From Corynebacterium marinum DSM 44953 (GTDB lineage Bacteria; Actinomycetota; Actinomycetes; Mycobacteriales; Mycobacteriaceae): DNA of 64,000 nt. This document shows positions 1 through 8,620 of the stretch, in pieces (the first letter of the stretch is position 1; each line of letters begins with the position of its first letter). The notes under the pieces were generated by a model. That model saw nothing but the letters and a program-made list of their open reading frames with translations, did not search any database and was not told where the DNA came from. A program made the translations under genes and the position numbers. The stretch lies in the NCBI RefSeq assembly GCF_000835165.1, contig NZ_CP007790.1, forward strand, positions 496,001 to 560,000. Direction: 5' to 3'.

Positions 1-346
1 GCAGTTCCAGCAGCGCCCCGGCCTGGGCACCGGGGGTCGGCGAAAGGAGGCGGGGGAGCACCTGCGCGGCCTGCCCGCCCAGCTCCCCGGCCAGGTGGAG
101 CAGTTCGGCGCGGGCGGCCTCCACGTGCTCCCCGGCCAGGTCGTTGATGCGCGACACCAGCTCCCGGTCCGAGGTGACCGCCTGTGCGGTCTGCACCAGG
201 GTCGCCCCGCCCGGCGAGCCGGCGGCGATCATCTCGCACAGCGGCAGTGCGGCCTGGAAATCCGGTAGGCCCGGCAACCGGACCTGTGGCAGGTGCGCCG
301 GCTGGAGGGCGGCGATGTGCTGGAGGGCGGAGATGATGTCCCTCAT
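1..346 (-). CDS. Hypothetical protein, 3' end cut by the window
   Basis: About 115 codons are visible, starting at the ATG at 346 on the minus strand and running off the left edge. The protein reads as alternating amphipathic helices rich in Ala, Leu and Gln with no signal peptide, membrane segment or cysteine cluster in the visible part. Its start overlaps the stop of the preceding small gene (ATGA, 343-346), so the two are very likely translationally coupled. Small all-helical neighbours of this kind recall WXG100/ESX-associated proteins, but no WxG motif is visible, so this is only a loose resemblance. I do not recognise the family and assign no function. Confidence 0.6.
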   Translation of the reverse strand, partial: MRDIISALQHIAALQPAHLPQVRLPGLPDFQAALPLCEMIAAGSPGGATLVQTAQAVTSDRELVSRINDLAGEHVEAARAELLHLAGELGGQAAQVLPRLLSPTPGAQAGALLEL

Positions 347-624
347 GGCAGCCTCCCCAGCCGCGCCGCCGCCGCGTGGTCGGTGTGTTCGGCGGCGTCG
401 ATGACCTGCCGGGAGCGCTCCGCCAGCACCCGGGCCCGGTCATGGACGCGCCGGGTCTGGTCGCCCAAGTGTGCCAGCGCCCCGTGCAGGGAACCCGCGA
501 ATCGGCCGAGTCCGGCGGAGGTGTCGGCGTGGGGCAGAGGGGTGTCGGGGAGGCGGGAGGCGGCGTCGAGAAGTTCACCGGCCAACAGGCGGGCGCGGTC
601 GGGATCCACGGAGAAGGTGCTCAT
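343..624 (-). CDS. Small helical hypothetical protein (WXG100-like size)
   Basis: A 93-residue acidic, Ala/Arg-rich protein starting at the ATG at 624. It looks like two long helices with heptad-like leucine spacing (roughly residues 8-25 and 38-83). Size and architecture resemble WXG100/ESX or EspC-like small secreted proteins, but the WxG turn is absent and no secretion machinery is visible here. It is coupled to the next minus-strand gene by a 4-base overlap. It lies divergent from upp with about 100 bases between them. The coding call rests on overlap coupling and third-position G+C bias. Function unknown. Confidence 0.6.
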   Translation of the reverse strand: MSTFSVDPDRARLLAGELLDAASRLPDTPLPHADTSAGLGRFAGSLHGALAHLGDQTRRVHDRARVLAERSRQVIDAAEHTDHAAAARLGRLP

Positions 625-712
625 GCCTTAATTGGACTGCCGGCGGGCGCGGAAGGTTCCCGGGCGGCGGAAAATCCGCGCGACCATGCGCGGCGCGGGC
701 CGGGCCCGGGTC

Positions 713-726
713 TAGCATGGGGACCA
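713..726 (+). promoter_or_regulatory. -10 box for leaderless upp
   Basis: TAGCAT at 713-718 ends seven bases before the ATG at 726, with no Shine-Dalgarno sequence between. The transcript probably begins at the start codon. Confidence 0.5.
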
Positions 727-1361
727 TGGAGATAACCATCGTCAACCATCCGCTCGCTGCCTCCCGGCTGACCATCATGCGCGACCACCGCAGCGACAAC
801 ACGGCCTTCCGCGCCGCCCTGGCGGACCTGGGCACCATGCTGGTGTACGAGGCGTCCCGGGATCTGACCGTGGAGCATTTCGAATGCCAGACCCCGGTCG
901 CCGTCGCGGAGGGCACGCGGCTGGAGAACCCGCCGATCATCGTGCCGGTGATCCGCGCCGGGCTGGGCATGATCGACCCGGCGCTGTCGATGATCCCCGA
1001 CGCGCAGGTGGGATTCATCGGCCTGGCCCGCGACGAGGTCACCCACGAGCCCGTGCCCTACCTCGAGGCGCTGCCGCACGATCTGACCGGGCGCACCGTC
1101 TTCGTGGTGGACCCGATGCTGGCCACCGGCGGTTCTCTGTTGCACGCCATCCGGTTGCTGGCGGACCGCGGTGCCACGGACATCACAGCTGTCTGCATGG
1201 TCTCCGCGCAGCCGGGCGTGGATGCGCTCGCGTCCTCCGGCCTGCCCTGCCGCCTGATCACGGCGTGCATCGATCCGGAGCTCAACGATGACGCCTACAT
1301 CGTGCCCGGCCTGGGCGACGCCGGCGACCGCCTCTACGGCCCGCGCAACATCGACCTCTAG
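726..1361 (+). CDS. upp: Uracil phosphoribosyltransferase
   Basis: A 211-residue cytosolic enzyme that converts uracil plus PRPP to UMP in pyrimidine salvage. The PRPP-binding loop DPMLATGGS is present at about residue 130, and the C-terminal GDAGDR(L)YG segment typical of the family is intact. Length matches the family's usual 207-212 residues. The ATG at 726 is chosen because the upstream reading frame has no family similarity and a TAGCAT -10 box lies seven bases upstream, implying a leaderless mRNA. The next gene is an XRE regulator 67 bases downstream, separated by two palindromes. In C. glutamicum, upp also lies near this regulator and the amidohydrolase gene. Confidence 0.95.
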   Translation: MEITIVNHPLAASRLTIMRDHRSDNTAFRAALADLGTMLVYEASRDLTVEHFECQTPVAVAEGTRLENPPIIVPVIRAGLGMIDPALSMIPDAQVGFIGLARDEVTHEPVPYLEALPHDLTGRTVFVVDPMLATGGSLLHAIRLLADRGATDITAVCMVSAQPGVDALASSGLPCRLITACIDPELNDDAYIVPGLGDAGDRLYGPRNIDL

Positions 1362-1378
1362 CAGCCCCCTTCGATCCT

Positions 1379-1416
1379 GCCCACTGCAGTGGGCGGTGAT
1401 CTCCCACCGTGGTGGG
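1379..1416. promoter_or_regulatory. Twin palindromes upstream of the XRE regulator gene
   Basis: GCCCACTGCAGTGGGC at 1379-1394 is a perfect 16-base palindrome. CCCACCGTGGTGGG at 1403-1416 repeats the pattern CCCAC-N4-GTGGG. The two centres are 23 bases apart, close to two helical turns. They sit directly before an XRE-type regulator gene, so they are good candidates for its own operators. No T-tract follows, which argues against a terminator for upp. Confidence 0.5.
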
Positions 1417-1428
1417 CACGTTGGAGGA

Positions 1429-1905
1429 ATGGCGCAGAGAAGCGAGTGGAAGCCGTGGCCGAGTTACGGCCTGCGGCTGGGCAGAAATCTCTCCACGCTG
1501 CGCAGGTTGCGCGGGCTGACCCAGGAGCAGTTGGCCTCGTTGTCAGACATCTCGCGCAACTCCATCTCCAACATCGAGCGCAACCTCAACAACTCCGGCA
1601 CGGCCACGGACCCGCACCTGTCGATCGTGTACCGGCTCGCCCGCGCCCTCGACGTGCCGCCGGCGGCGCTGCTGCCGGGCGGCGACCGCCTGGTGGCGGA
1701 CATCTGCTCGGCGGACGAGGTGGGCATCTCGATCGACTGGCCGGGCGGGGAGAAAGACGTCCGCCCGTTCCGGCGCGCGTTCGCGCAGCAGGGGCGGGGG
1801 CCCCGCTACGAGGAGGATCCCGTCCTCGGCGAAGCTGACCTGCCGCGGGCGGTGGATGAGTCCGGACCGAAGGCGGTGGAGGGTCGGGGACCTGTCACGG
1901 AGTAG
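1429..1905 (+). CDS. XRE-family transcriptional regulator
   Basis: A 158-residue protein with an N-terminal helix-turn-helix of the XRE/Cro type at about residues 13-70. The segment with GLTQEQLA, then NSISNIERN, and an inserted NNSGTATDPHL loop is characteristic. The C-terminal half (from about residue 85) is charged and low in complexity, with no recognised ligand domain. The start at 1429 is uncertain: GGAGGA abuts the ATG directly, which is too close for a good ribosome site, and an in-frame GTG at 1396 lies inside the palindromic region. Likely a local or autoregulatory DNA-binding protein. Its target genes cannot be read from the sequence. Confidence 0.8.
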   Translation: MAQRSEWKPWPSYGLRLGRNLSTLRRLRGLTQEQLASLSDISRNSISNIERNLNNSGTATDPHLSIVYRLARALDVPPAALLPGGDRLVADICSADEVGISIDWPGGEKDVRPFRRAFAQQGRGPRYEEDPVLGEADLPRAVDESGPKAVEGRGPVTE

Positions 1906-1954
1906 GCTGGGTTCCGTGGATCTTCGCTCCGAGGTCTTACGGAAAGGACAGTCC

Positions 1955-3163
1955 GTGCAGGGTATCGCCGCGCTTATCGACGAGTGGCTCGTCGCTCACC
2001 GGGACGAGGTGCTCGGCTGGCGCCGCCACGTGCACTCCCGTCCGGAGCTGTCGCACATGGAGTACGAGACGACGGAGTTCCTCGAGGAGACGTTGAAGTC
2101 CTACGGACTCTCACCCCGGCGTTTCCCGGGAACGGGCCTCATGGTGGACATCGGCCCGGACTCCGGCAGCCGCCTGGCGTTCCGCGCCGACATCGACGCC
2201 CTCGCCCTCACCGAGCTGACCAGGCTCCCGTACGCCTCCGCGGTCCCGGGTGTGGCGCACGCGTGCGGACACGACGTCCATACGACCATCGCCCTGGCGC
2301 TGGCGTGCGCGCTGGCTGACAACGAGGCATCGCTGCGGCACGGCATCCGCGTCATCTTCCAGCCGGCTGAGGAGGTCATGGACGGCGGGGCTTCGGACGT
2401 CATCGCGTGGGGTGGGCTGGACGGCGTCGACTCGATTTTCGGCCTGCACGTGGAACCGAAACTCAAGGTGGGCAAGGTGGGCGTGCGCACCGGCGCGATC
2501 ACCTCCGCCGCGGACGTGCTGCGGATCAAGGTGACCGGGCCCGGCGGGCACTCCGCGCGCCCGCACCTGACCAACGACGTGGTCTTCGGCCTGAGTTCCC
2601 TGGTCACGCAGTTGCCGGCGCTGTTGTCCCGGCGGGTGGATCCGCGGACGGGCACGGTGCTGGTGTTCGGTTCGCTCAACGCCGGCTACGCGCCGAACGC
2701 GATCCCGGAGTCGGGCCAGCTGACCGGCACGATCCGGACGGCGGATGTCGCCACGTGGCGTTCCCTGCAGACGCTCCTGGAGGAGATGATCGCGCAGGTT
2801 CTCGCCCCCACGGGGTGCTCACACGAGCTCATCTACCAACGGGGTGTGCCCCCGGTGATCAATGACGACGTCGCCACCGCGATGCTTGCCGACGCCGCCC
2901 GCGCCATCGACCCGCAGGCCGTCGTCCAGGCCCCGCAGTCCAGCGGCGGGGAGGACTTCTCCATGTACCTCGAGCATGTGCCGGGTTCGATGGCGCGCCT
3001 GGGCTGCTGGTCCGGCAAGGGGAGGATGCAGGACCTGCATCAGGGCGACCTGGACGTGGACGAGCGTTCGATCGGCGTCGGCGTGCGCCTCTTCGGCTCG
3101 GTCGTCGAACAGTACGGCGGGGACGCGGGGGCCGGTGCAGGCAACGGCGGGTTCCTCTCCTAG
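1955..3163 (+). CDS. amiA: M20-family amidohydrolase (N-acyl amino acid or peptide hydrolase)
   Basis: A 402-residue metallo-amidohydrolase of the AmiA/HipO branch of family M20, which cleaves acyl groups from amino acids. The metal motif HACGHD is at residues 102-107, with the PAEE acid motif about 34 residues later and SGGEDFS near residue 330, as expected for a di-metal M20 enzyme. The dimerisation domain lies in the middle. The GTG at 1955 follows GGAAAGGA by six bases. An in-frame GTG at 1916 with a TAGGCT box seven bases upstream (1903-1908) is a possible longer leaderless start. C. glutamicum carries an amiA-type gene at the same place. The real substrate is unknown. Confidence 0.85.
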   Translation: MQGIAALIDEWLVAHRDEVLGWRRHVHSRPELSHMEYETTEFLEETLKSYGLSPRRFPGTGLMVDIGPDSGSRLAFRADIDALALTELTRLPYASAVPGVAHACGHDVHTTIALALACALADNEASLRHGIRVIFQPAEEVMDGGASDVIAWGGLDGVDSIFGLHVEPKLKVGKVGVRTGAITSAADVLRIKVTGPGGHSARPHLTNDVVFGLSSLVTQLPALLSRRVDPRTGTVLVFGSLNAGYAPNAIPESGQLTGTIRTADVATWRSLQTLLEEMIAQVLAPTGCSHELIYQRGVPPVINDDVATAMLADAARAIDPQAVVQAPQSSGGEDFSMYLEHVPGSMARLGCWSGKGRMQDLHQGDLDVDERSIGVGVRLFGSVVEQYGGDAGAGAGNGGFLS

Positions 3164-3230
3164 GGACTAGACTGGGCCGGGCAATTGTCCACAACCGACG
3201 TGGATTTTCAACGACGCGCGGAGGAAACCC

Positions 3231-4640
3231 TTGAGCAATCGAATCGTCATCATCGGCGGAGGCCCGGCCGGCTACGAGGCGGCGCTGGCCGGAGCCAAAT
3301 ACGGGGCGGATGTGACGATCATCGAGGAGCGCGGCATCGGCGGCTCCTCCGTCCTCCTCGACTGTGTCCCGTCGAAATCCTTCATCGCGGGCACCGGAAT
3401 CAAGACGGATCTCCGCCGCGCGGACGACATGGGGCTCAACAGTCTGCTGGGCCGGGCGCGGATCCACCTGCCCGCGCTGAACAAGCGTGTGCAGGTGCTC
3501 GCGCAGGAGCAGTCCGACGACATCCACGTCCAGCTCGAGCGGGCGGGCGTGCGCATGGTCCACGGACGCGGCCGCTTCGCGGAGTCCCAGCTGGAGCAGC
3601 TGCACCACCGGGTCACCGCCACGCTCGAGGACGGCACGGAGGAGATCTTCGAGTCCGAGCTGGTGCTCCTGGCCTCGGGCGCCACCCCGCGCATCCTCCC
3701 GGGCGCCGAGCCGGACGGAGAGCGCATCCTCACCTGGCAGCAGGTCTACGACCTGGAGGAGACCCCGGACCACCTCATTGTGGTGGGTTCCGGTGTCACG
3801 GGCGCGGAATTCGTGTCCGCTTTCGCCGAGCTCGGCGTGAAGGTGACCATGGTCGCCTCCCGCGACCGTATTCTCCCGCACGACGACGCCGACGCCGCCG
3901 ACGTGCTGGAGCACGTCCTGTCGCAGCGCGGCGTATCCCTGGAAAAGCACGCCCGCGTCGAGTCCGTGACCCGCACGGAAGACGGGGGAGTCCGCGTCAA
4001 GACCACCGACGGCCGCGAGATCTTCGGGTCCCACGCGATCATGTCGATCGGTTCCGTCCCCGCGACGGAGGGTCTCTCCCTGGAGAACGTCGGGGTGGAG
4101 ACCACCCCTTCGGGCCACATCAAGGTGGACCGGGTCTCACGCACGAACGTGTCGGGCATCTACGCCGCCGGCGACTGCACCGACCTGTTCCCGCTGGCCT
4201 CGGTCGCCGCGATGCAGGGCCGCCTGGCCATGTACCATGCCCTCGGCGAGGGCGTCAGCCCGATCCGCCTGAAGACCGTGGCCACCGCCGTGTTCACCCG
4301 GCCGGAGATCGCCGCCGTGGGAGTGACCCACGCGCAGGTGGAGAGCGGCGAGGTCTCGGCGCGTGCCGTCGTGCTGCCGCTGCAGTCCAACCCGCGCGCG
4401 AAGATGCGCTCCCTCAAACACGGCTTCGTCAAGCTGTTCTGCCGGCGCAACTCCGGCCTGGTCATCGGTGGCGTGATCGTGGCACCGAGCGCCTCGGAGC
4501 TCATCCTGCCCATCGCCATCGCGGTGTCCAATAACCTCACCGTCAAACAGCTGGCCGAGGTGTTCGCGGTGTACCCCTCGCTGTCCGGTTCCATCACCGA
4601 GGCGGCCCGGCGCCTGGTGGCGCACGACGACCTGGAGTAG
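3231..4640 (+). CDS. lpdA: LpdA-type flavoprotein, NAD(P)H-quinone reductase
   Basis: A 469-residue protein of the pyridine-nucleotide disulfide reductase fold. It has the FAD motif GGGPAGYEAA at the N-terminus, a second NAD(P)H Rossmann motif VVGSGVTGAEF near residue 183, the FAD-binding YAAGDCTD near residue 310, and a dimerisation domain. The redox motif is altered: where true lipoamide dehydrogenases have CxxxxC, this has Ser40 and Cys45 in the segment GGSSVLLDCVPSK. That is the pattern of the mycobacterial LpdA quinone reductases, so dithiol chemistry is not expected. The TTG start at 3231 follows GGAGG closely. A TAGACT box at 3168-3173 probably drives it. Confidence 0.85.
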   Translation: MSNRIVIIGGGPAGYEAALAGAKYGADVTIIEERGIGGSSVLLDCVPSKSFIAGTGIKTDLRRADDMGLNSLLGRARIHLPALNKRVQVLAQEQSDDIHVQLERAGVRMVHGRGRFAESQLEQLHHRVTATLEDGTEEIFESELVLLASGATPRILPGAEPDGERILTWQQVYDLEETPDHLIVVGSGVTGAEFVSAFAELGVKVTMVASRDRILPHDDADAADVLEHVLSQRGVSLEKHARVESVTRTEDGGVRVKTTDGREIFGSHAIMSIGSVPATEGLSLENVGVETTPSGHIKVDRVSRTNVSGIYAAGDCTDLFPLASVAAMQGRLAMYHALGEGVSPIRLKTVATAVFTRPEIAAVGVTHAQVESGEVSARAVVLPLQSNPRAKMRSLKHGFVKLFCRRNSGLVIGGVIVAPSASELILPIAIAVSNNLTVKQLAEVFAVYPSLSGSITEAARRLVAHDDLE

Positions 4641-5963
4641 TCAGTAAGTGGTGTAGGAGAAGTCGAGGGTGGCGTCGAGGTCGACGACCACCCGCCCGCC
4701 CGCGTGGGGGAACGCGCGCTGGGGGCAGCGTTCCCGCGGGCAGGCGGTGCAGCCCGGCCCGATGGGGGTGGCCGAGGCGGGGGAGAGGTCCAGTCCGTTG
4801 GCGTAGACAAGGCGTTCGGCCTGGTCGAGGTCGCAGCCCAGCCCCACGGCGAACTCCTTGCGGGGCCGGCCGAAACCGTGCGCCTGCCCGCGGACGGTGC
4901 TGGCGATCCACAGATAGTGCCGCCCGTCCGGCATGCCGGCCACCTGGCGGGTGACCCGTCCCGGGGTCTCGAAGGCGCGGTGGATCACCCACAGGGGGCA
5001 TGAGCCGCCGGAGCGGGAGAAGTGGAAGCCGGTGGCCGACTGGCGTTTGGAGATGTTGCCCGCACGGTCGGTGCGGACGAAGAAGAACGGGACTCCCCGG
5101 GCCCCCGGCCGGTTGAGGGTGGACAGGCGGTGGCAGGTGGTCTCGAAGCCGGTGCCGAAGTGCGTGGCCAGGCGGTCGATGTCGTAGCGGACCTCCTCCG
5201 CGGTGCTGAGCATCGCCTCGTAGGGCATGACCACAGCCGCGGCGAAGTACTGGGCCAGCGCGAGGACTGCGATGCCGCGGGACTCCTCCGTGGGCAGGGA
5301 TGCAGCGAGTTCCCGCAGCAGGTCGGCGTGCCCCGTCAGTGCGTACTGCAGGGCCAGCTCGAAGCAGAGCTGGGCTTCGCTCAGCCCGGTGCGCAGGTGG
5401 AGTTCCCGGGTCTCAGGGTGGTACACGCGCCGCGGCCCGTTGCTGATCCGGCGGAATCGGACGACCACGCCGAGGTCGCGGTCCAGGGTGGTCGCCAGGC
5501 GCGTGAGCCGGAGCTGGGGGTCGCCGAGCCGGCCGGCCAGTTCCTCCCCGAGCGTGTCGAGTTCGTGGATGTAGTTGTGCGCCTCGTAGAAGAAGTCGCG
5601 GACGAGGCGGTAGGGGGAGTCGTCGGCCCGCGAAGGGGCGCGGTCGGCGAGCTGGAGGACTTCCGCGACCAGTTCGGGGTAGCGGGCGACGAGGTCGGCG
5701 AGCTGGGTGTCGGGGACGGTGGGGAAGGCCTCCCGCAGCTCACCGACAGTGCGTGCGTCGTGGTCGGGGGAGAAGAAGGCCGGGTCAACGTCGAAATGGC
5801 GGGACAGGGACATGAGCACGGTGACGGTCAGCGGCCGCTGGTCGTTCTCCAGCTGGTTGAGGTAGCTGGTGGAGAGGTTGAGTCTGCGCGCCATCTCCTG
5901 CTGGGTGAGGTTGCGGGTGCGTCGGAGCGTGCGGATCCGTGCCCCCGCGAAGTGTTTGCCCAT
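4641..5963 (-). CDS. prpR: Propionate-responsive regulator PrpR (short-chain acyl regulator family)
   Basis: A 440-residue regulator of the RamB/PrpR family that controls the methylcitrate cycle. The N-terminal XRE helix-turn-helix spans about residues 8-62 (LTQQEMARRLNLSTSYLNQL). A middle region resembles the family's ImmA/IrrE-like domain, and the C-terminal domain carries C405, C408 and C413, a cluster conserved in PrpR-type proteins and linked in M. tuberculosis PrpR to an Fe-S cluster. The start at 5963 follows AGGA by a short spacer; an upstream extension has no family similarity. The gene is divergent from prpDBC, the arrangement expected for the activator of that operon. Confidence 0.85.
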   Translation of the reverse strand: MGKHFAGARIRTLRRTRNLTQQEMARRLNLSTSYLNQLENDQRPLTVTVLMSLSRHFDVDPAFFSPDHDARTVGELREAFPTVPDTQLADLVARYPELVAEVLQLADRAPSRADDSPYRLVRDFFYEAHNYIHELDTLGEELAGRLGDPQLRLTRLATTLDRDLGVVVRFRRISNGPRRVYHPETRELHLRTGLSEAQLCFELALQYALTGHADLLRELAASLPTEESRGIAVLALAQYFAAAVVMPYEAMLSTAEEVRYDIDRLATHFGTGFETTCHRLSTLNRPGARGVPFFFVRTDRAGNISKRQSATGFHFSRSGGSCPLWVIHRAFETPGRVTRQVAGMPDGRHYLWIASTVRGQAHGFGRPRKEFAVGLGCDLDQAERLVYANGLDLSPASATPIGPGCTACPRERCPQRAFPHAGGRVVVDLDATLDFSYTTY

Positions 5964-6010
5964 GGGTGTCCTGTGCTTCCGAAGTGGGAGGTGACCTGCA
6001 GTTTCCACAA

Positions 6011-6085
6011 GTTTCGCAAAATGCATGAACTGATACCGCTACTTTACGCAAGATTTACTGTGACTGCCAACACATACTTCGCATT
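6011..6085. promoter_or_regulatory. Candidate PrpR/RamB-type operator cluster
   Basis: Three related short sites lie between prpR and prpD: TTTCGCAAA at 6012-6020, TTTACGCAAG at 6043-6052 and ACTTCGCATT at 6076-6085. They share a TTNCGCA core and resemble the TTTGCAAA-like sites of RamB-family regulators. Spacings of about 31 and 33 bases put them on nearly the same DNA face. Confidence 0.4.
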
Positions 6086-6111
6086 AGTGTGAGGCTCAGC
6101 GCAATCCGCAT

Positions 6112-6132
6112 CGAGCACCGAGCACCGAGCAA
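6112..6132 (+). repeat. Three 7-base tandem repeats in the prpD leader
   Basis: CGAGCAC is repeated at 6112-6118 and 6119-6125, with a near copy CGAGCAA at 6126-6132. The block runs into the AAGGAG ribosome-binding site at 6131-6136. Confidence 0.7.
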
Positions 6133-6150
6133 GGAGTAGAACCCACCGCC

Positions 6151-7662
6151 ATGATCAACCACACTGTGCGTACCCACCGCTCCGCCGAAGAATTTCCCTA
6201 CGAGGAGCACCTGGCACACAAGATCGCCCGCGTCGCCGCCGACCCCGTCGAGGTTCCGGAGGAGACGAAGGAGATGATCATCAACCGGATCATCGACAAC
6301 GCCGCCGTCTCCGTCGCCTCGGCTCTCCGCCGCCCGGTCACCTCCGCCCGCGTCATGGCGCAGGCCCGCCCGGCCACCACCGGCGGCGCCTCCGTCTTCG
6401 GCCTGCCGGGGAAGTACGCCGCCGAGTGGGCGGCCCTGGCCAACGGCACCGCCGTCCGGGAACTCGACTTCCACGACACTTTCCTCGCCGCCGAGTACTC
6501 CCACCCGGGCGATAACATCCCTCCGATTCTCGCCGCCGCCCAGCAGTCCGGCAAGGGCGGCCGCGAGCTCATCCGCGGCCTGGCCACCGGCTACGAGATC
6601 CAGGTCGACCTGGTCCGGGGCATCTGCCTCCACGAGCACAAGATCGACCACGTGGCGCATCTCGGCCCGTCGGCGGCCGCCGGCATCGGCACCCTGCTCG
6701 ATCTGGACGTGGACACCATCTACCAGGCCGTCGGCCAGGCGCTGCACACCACCACCGCCACCCGCCAGTCCCGCAAAGGCCTGATCTCCTCCTGGAAGGC
6801 CTTTGCCCCGGCCTTCGCCGGCAAGATGGCCATCGAGGCGGTCGACCGCGCCATGCGCGGCGAGGGTGCGCCGGCCCCGATCTGGGAGGGCGAGGACGGC
6901 GTCATCGCCTGGCTGCTTTCCGGCCCGGACCACGAGTACACCGTCCCGCTGCCGGGGGAGGGCGAGGGGAAGCGCGCCATCCTGGACACCTACACCAAGG
7001 AGCACTCCGCGGAGTACCAGTCCCAGGCGCCGATCGACCTGGCCCGCCGGATGGGAGAGCGGCTCGCCACCGACGGCAGGGACCTGCGCGACGTCGAGTC
7101 CATCGTCCTGCACACCAGCCACCACACCCACTACGTGATCGGCACCGGGTCCAACGACCCGCAGAAGTTCGACCCCGCCGCCTCGCGTGAGACGCTCGAC
7201 CACTCCATCATGTACATCTTCGCCGTGGCGCTGGAGGACCGCGCCTGGCACCACGAGCGCTCCTACGCGCCGGAGCGAGCCAACCGTCCGGAGACCATCG
7301 AGCTGTGGCGCAAGATCTGCACCGTCGAGGACCCGGAGTGGACCCGCCGCTACCACTCCACCGACCCGGACGAGAAGGCCTTCGGCGCCCGCGCCGTCAT
7401 CACCTTCCGCGACGGCACGGTGGTCGAGGACGAGCTCGCGGTGGCCGACGCCCACCCGCTCGGTGCCCGCCCCTTCGCCCGCGAGCAGTACATCGCCAAG
7501 TTCCGCACGCTGGCAGAGGGCATCGTCCCCCAGGCAGAGCAGGACCGCTTCCTCGCGGCCGCGGAAAACACCGAAAACCTCAGCGACCTCTCCGAACTCA
7601 ACATCGAGCTGGGCGAGGATGTCCTGGCCAAGGCCCCGACGATCCCGGGAGGGCTGTTCTGA
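6151..7662 (+). CDS. prpD: 2-Methylcitrate dehydratase
   Basis: A 503-residue MmgE/PrpD-family dehydratase that turns 2-methylcitrate into 2-methyl-cis-aconitate in propionate catabolism. Family signatures visible include [22 protein letters not shown] near residue 105-127 (split here: ELDFHDTF then YSHPGDN) and the central [16 protein letters not shown] region. Length fits the family. The ATG at 6151 has AAGGAG 14 bases upstream, a long spacing that may lower translation. prpD is the first gene of prpDBC and ends in a one-base stop/start overlap with prpB (TGATG, 7660-7664). Expression is expected to depend on PrpR and propionyl- or methylcitrate-derived signals. Confidence 0.93.
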   Translation: MINHTVRTHRSAEEFPYEEHLAHKIARVAADPVEVPEETKEMIINRIIDNAAVSVASALRRPVTSARVMAQARPATTGGASVFGLPGKYAAEWAALANGTAVRELDFHDTFLAAEYSHPGDNIPPILAAAQQSGKGGRELIRGLATGYEIQVDLVRGICLHEHKIDHVAHLGPSAAAGIGTLLDLDVDTIYQAVGQALHTTTATRQSRKGLISSWKAFAPAFAGKMAIEAVDRAMRGEGAPAPIWEGEDGVIAWLLSGPDHEYTVPLPGEGEGKRAILDTYTKEHSAEYQSQAPIDLARRMGERLATDGRDLRDVESIVLHTSHHTHYVIGTGSNDPQKFDPAASRETLDHSIMYIFAVALEDRAWHHERSYAPERANRPETIELWRKICTVEDPEWTRRYHSTDPDEKAFGARAVITFRDGTVVEDELAVADAHPLGARPFAREQYIAKFRTLAEGIVPQAEQDRFLAAAENTENLSDLSELNIELGEDVLAKAPTIPGGLF

Positions 7663-8591
7663 TGGCCGGTCTCTTCTCCTCCACTGTGACGCCGACGGAG
7701 CGTCGCCGAGCGTTCCGCGACGGGCTCAACAGCGGCCGGATCCAGCGCATGCCCGGAGCCTTCTCCCCGCTGGTGGCCCGCGCCATCCAGGAGGCCGGCT
7801 TCGAGGGCGTCTACGTCTCCGGCGCGGTGGTGGCCGCCGACCTGGCGCTGCCGGACATCGGCCTGACCACGTTGAGCGAGGTTGCCCACCGTTCGTCCCA
7901 GATCGCCCGGGTGACCGACCTGCCTGTGCTCGTCGACGCCGACACCGGTTTCGGCGAGCCGATGTCCGCGGCGCGGACGATCTCCGAGCTCGAGGACGCC
8001 GGCGTCGCCGGCTGCCACCTCGAGGACCAGGTCAACCCCAAGCGCTGCGGCCACCTCGACGGCAAGGAGGTCGTGCCGGTGGAGCTGATGCTCCGGCGCA
8101 TCACGGCGGCCGTCAACGAGCGCCGCGACGACCAGTTCGTCATCTGCGCCCGCACCGACGCCGCCGGGGTCGAGGGCATCGACGCCGCGATCGAGCGCGC
8201 CAAGGCCTACGCCGACGCCGGCGCGGACCTCATCTTCACCGAGGCGCTGCACACACCGGCGGACTTCGAGAAGTTCCGGTCGGCCGTGGACGTGCCGCTC
8301 CTGGCGAACATGACCGAGTTCGGTAAGTCCGACCTCCTCTCCGCCGGCCAGCTCGAGGAGCTGGGCTTCAACGCGGTGATCTACCCGGTGACCACCCTGC
8401 GCATCGCGATGGGCCAGGTGGAGGAGGCGCTCGGGGAGATCGCCGCCACCGGCACACAGGCCGGGTGGGTCGACCGGATGCAGCACCGCTCCCGCCTCTA
8501 CGAACTACTCCGATACAACGAGTACAACGCCTTCGACCAGCAGGTGTTCACCTACTCCGCCGACAGCTACCAGCCCACCTTCACCCGTTGA
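7662..8591 (+). CDS. prpB: 2-Methylisocitrate lyase
   Basis: A 309-residue enzyme of the isocitrate lyase/PEP mutase superfamily, cleaving 2-methylisocitrate to pyruvate and succinate. The signature KRCGH is present with the catalytic cysteine at residue 129, and the metal-binding DADTGFGE motif lies near residue 88. The start ATG at 7662 shares one base with the prpD stop, showing translational coupling. Length is close to that of other PrpB proteins. It supplies pyruvate, which the neighbouring Pyc can carboxylate. Confidence 0.95.
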   Translation: MAGLFSSTVTPTERRRAFRDGLNSGRIQRMPGAFSPLVARAIQEAGFEGVYVSGAVVAADLALPDIGLTTLSEVAHRSSQIARVTDLPVLVDADTGFGEPMSAARTISELEDAGVAGCHLEDQVNPKRCGHLDGKEVVPVELMLRRITAAVNERRDDQFVICARTDAAGVEGIDAAIERAKAYADAGADLIFTEALHTPADFEKFRSAVDVPLLANMTEFGKSDLLSAGQLEELGFNAVIYPVTTLRIAMGQVEEALGEIAATGTQAGWVDRMQHRSRLYELLRYNEYNAFDQQVFTYSADSYQPTFTR

Positions 8592-8620
8592 ACCTTCCTA
8601 TCGAACAGGGGATGAGCATC

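Noticed and set aside
1379..1416. The palindromes after upp as a transcription terminator
   Set aside because: They lack a T-tract, are two equal motifs in near helical phase and sit right before a regulator gene, so an operator explanation is better.
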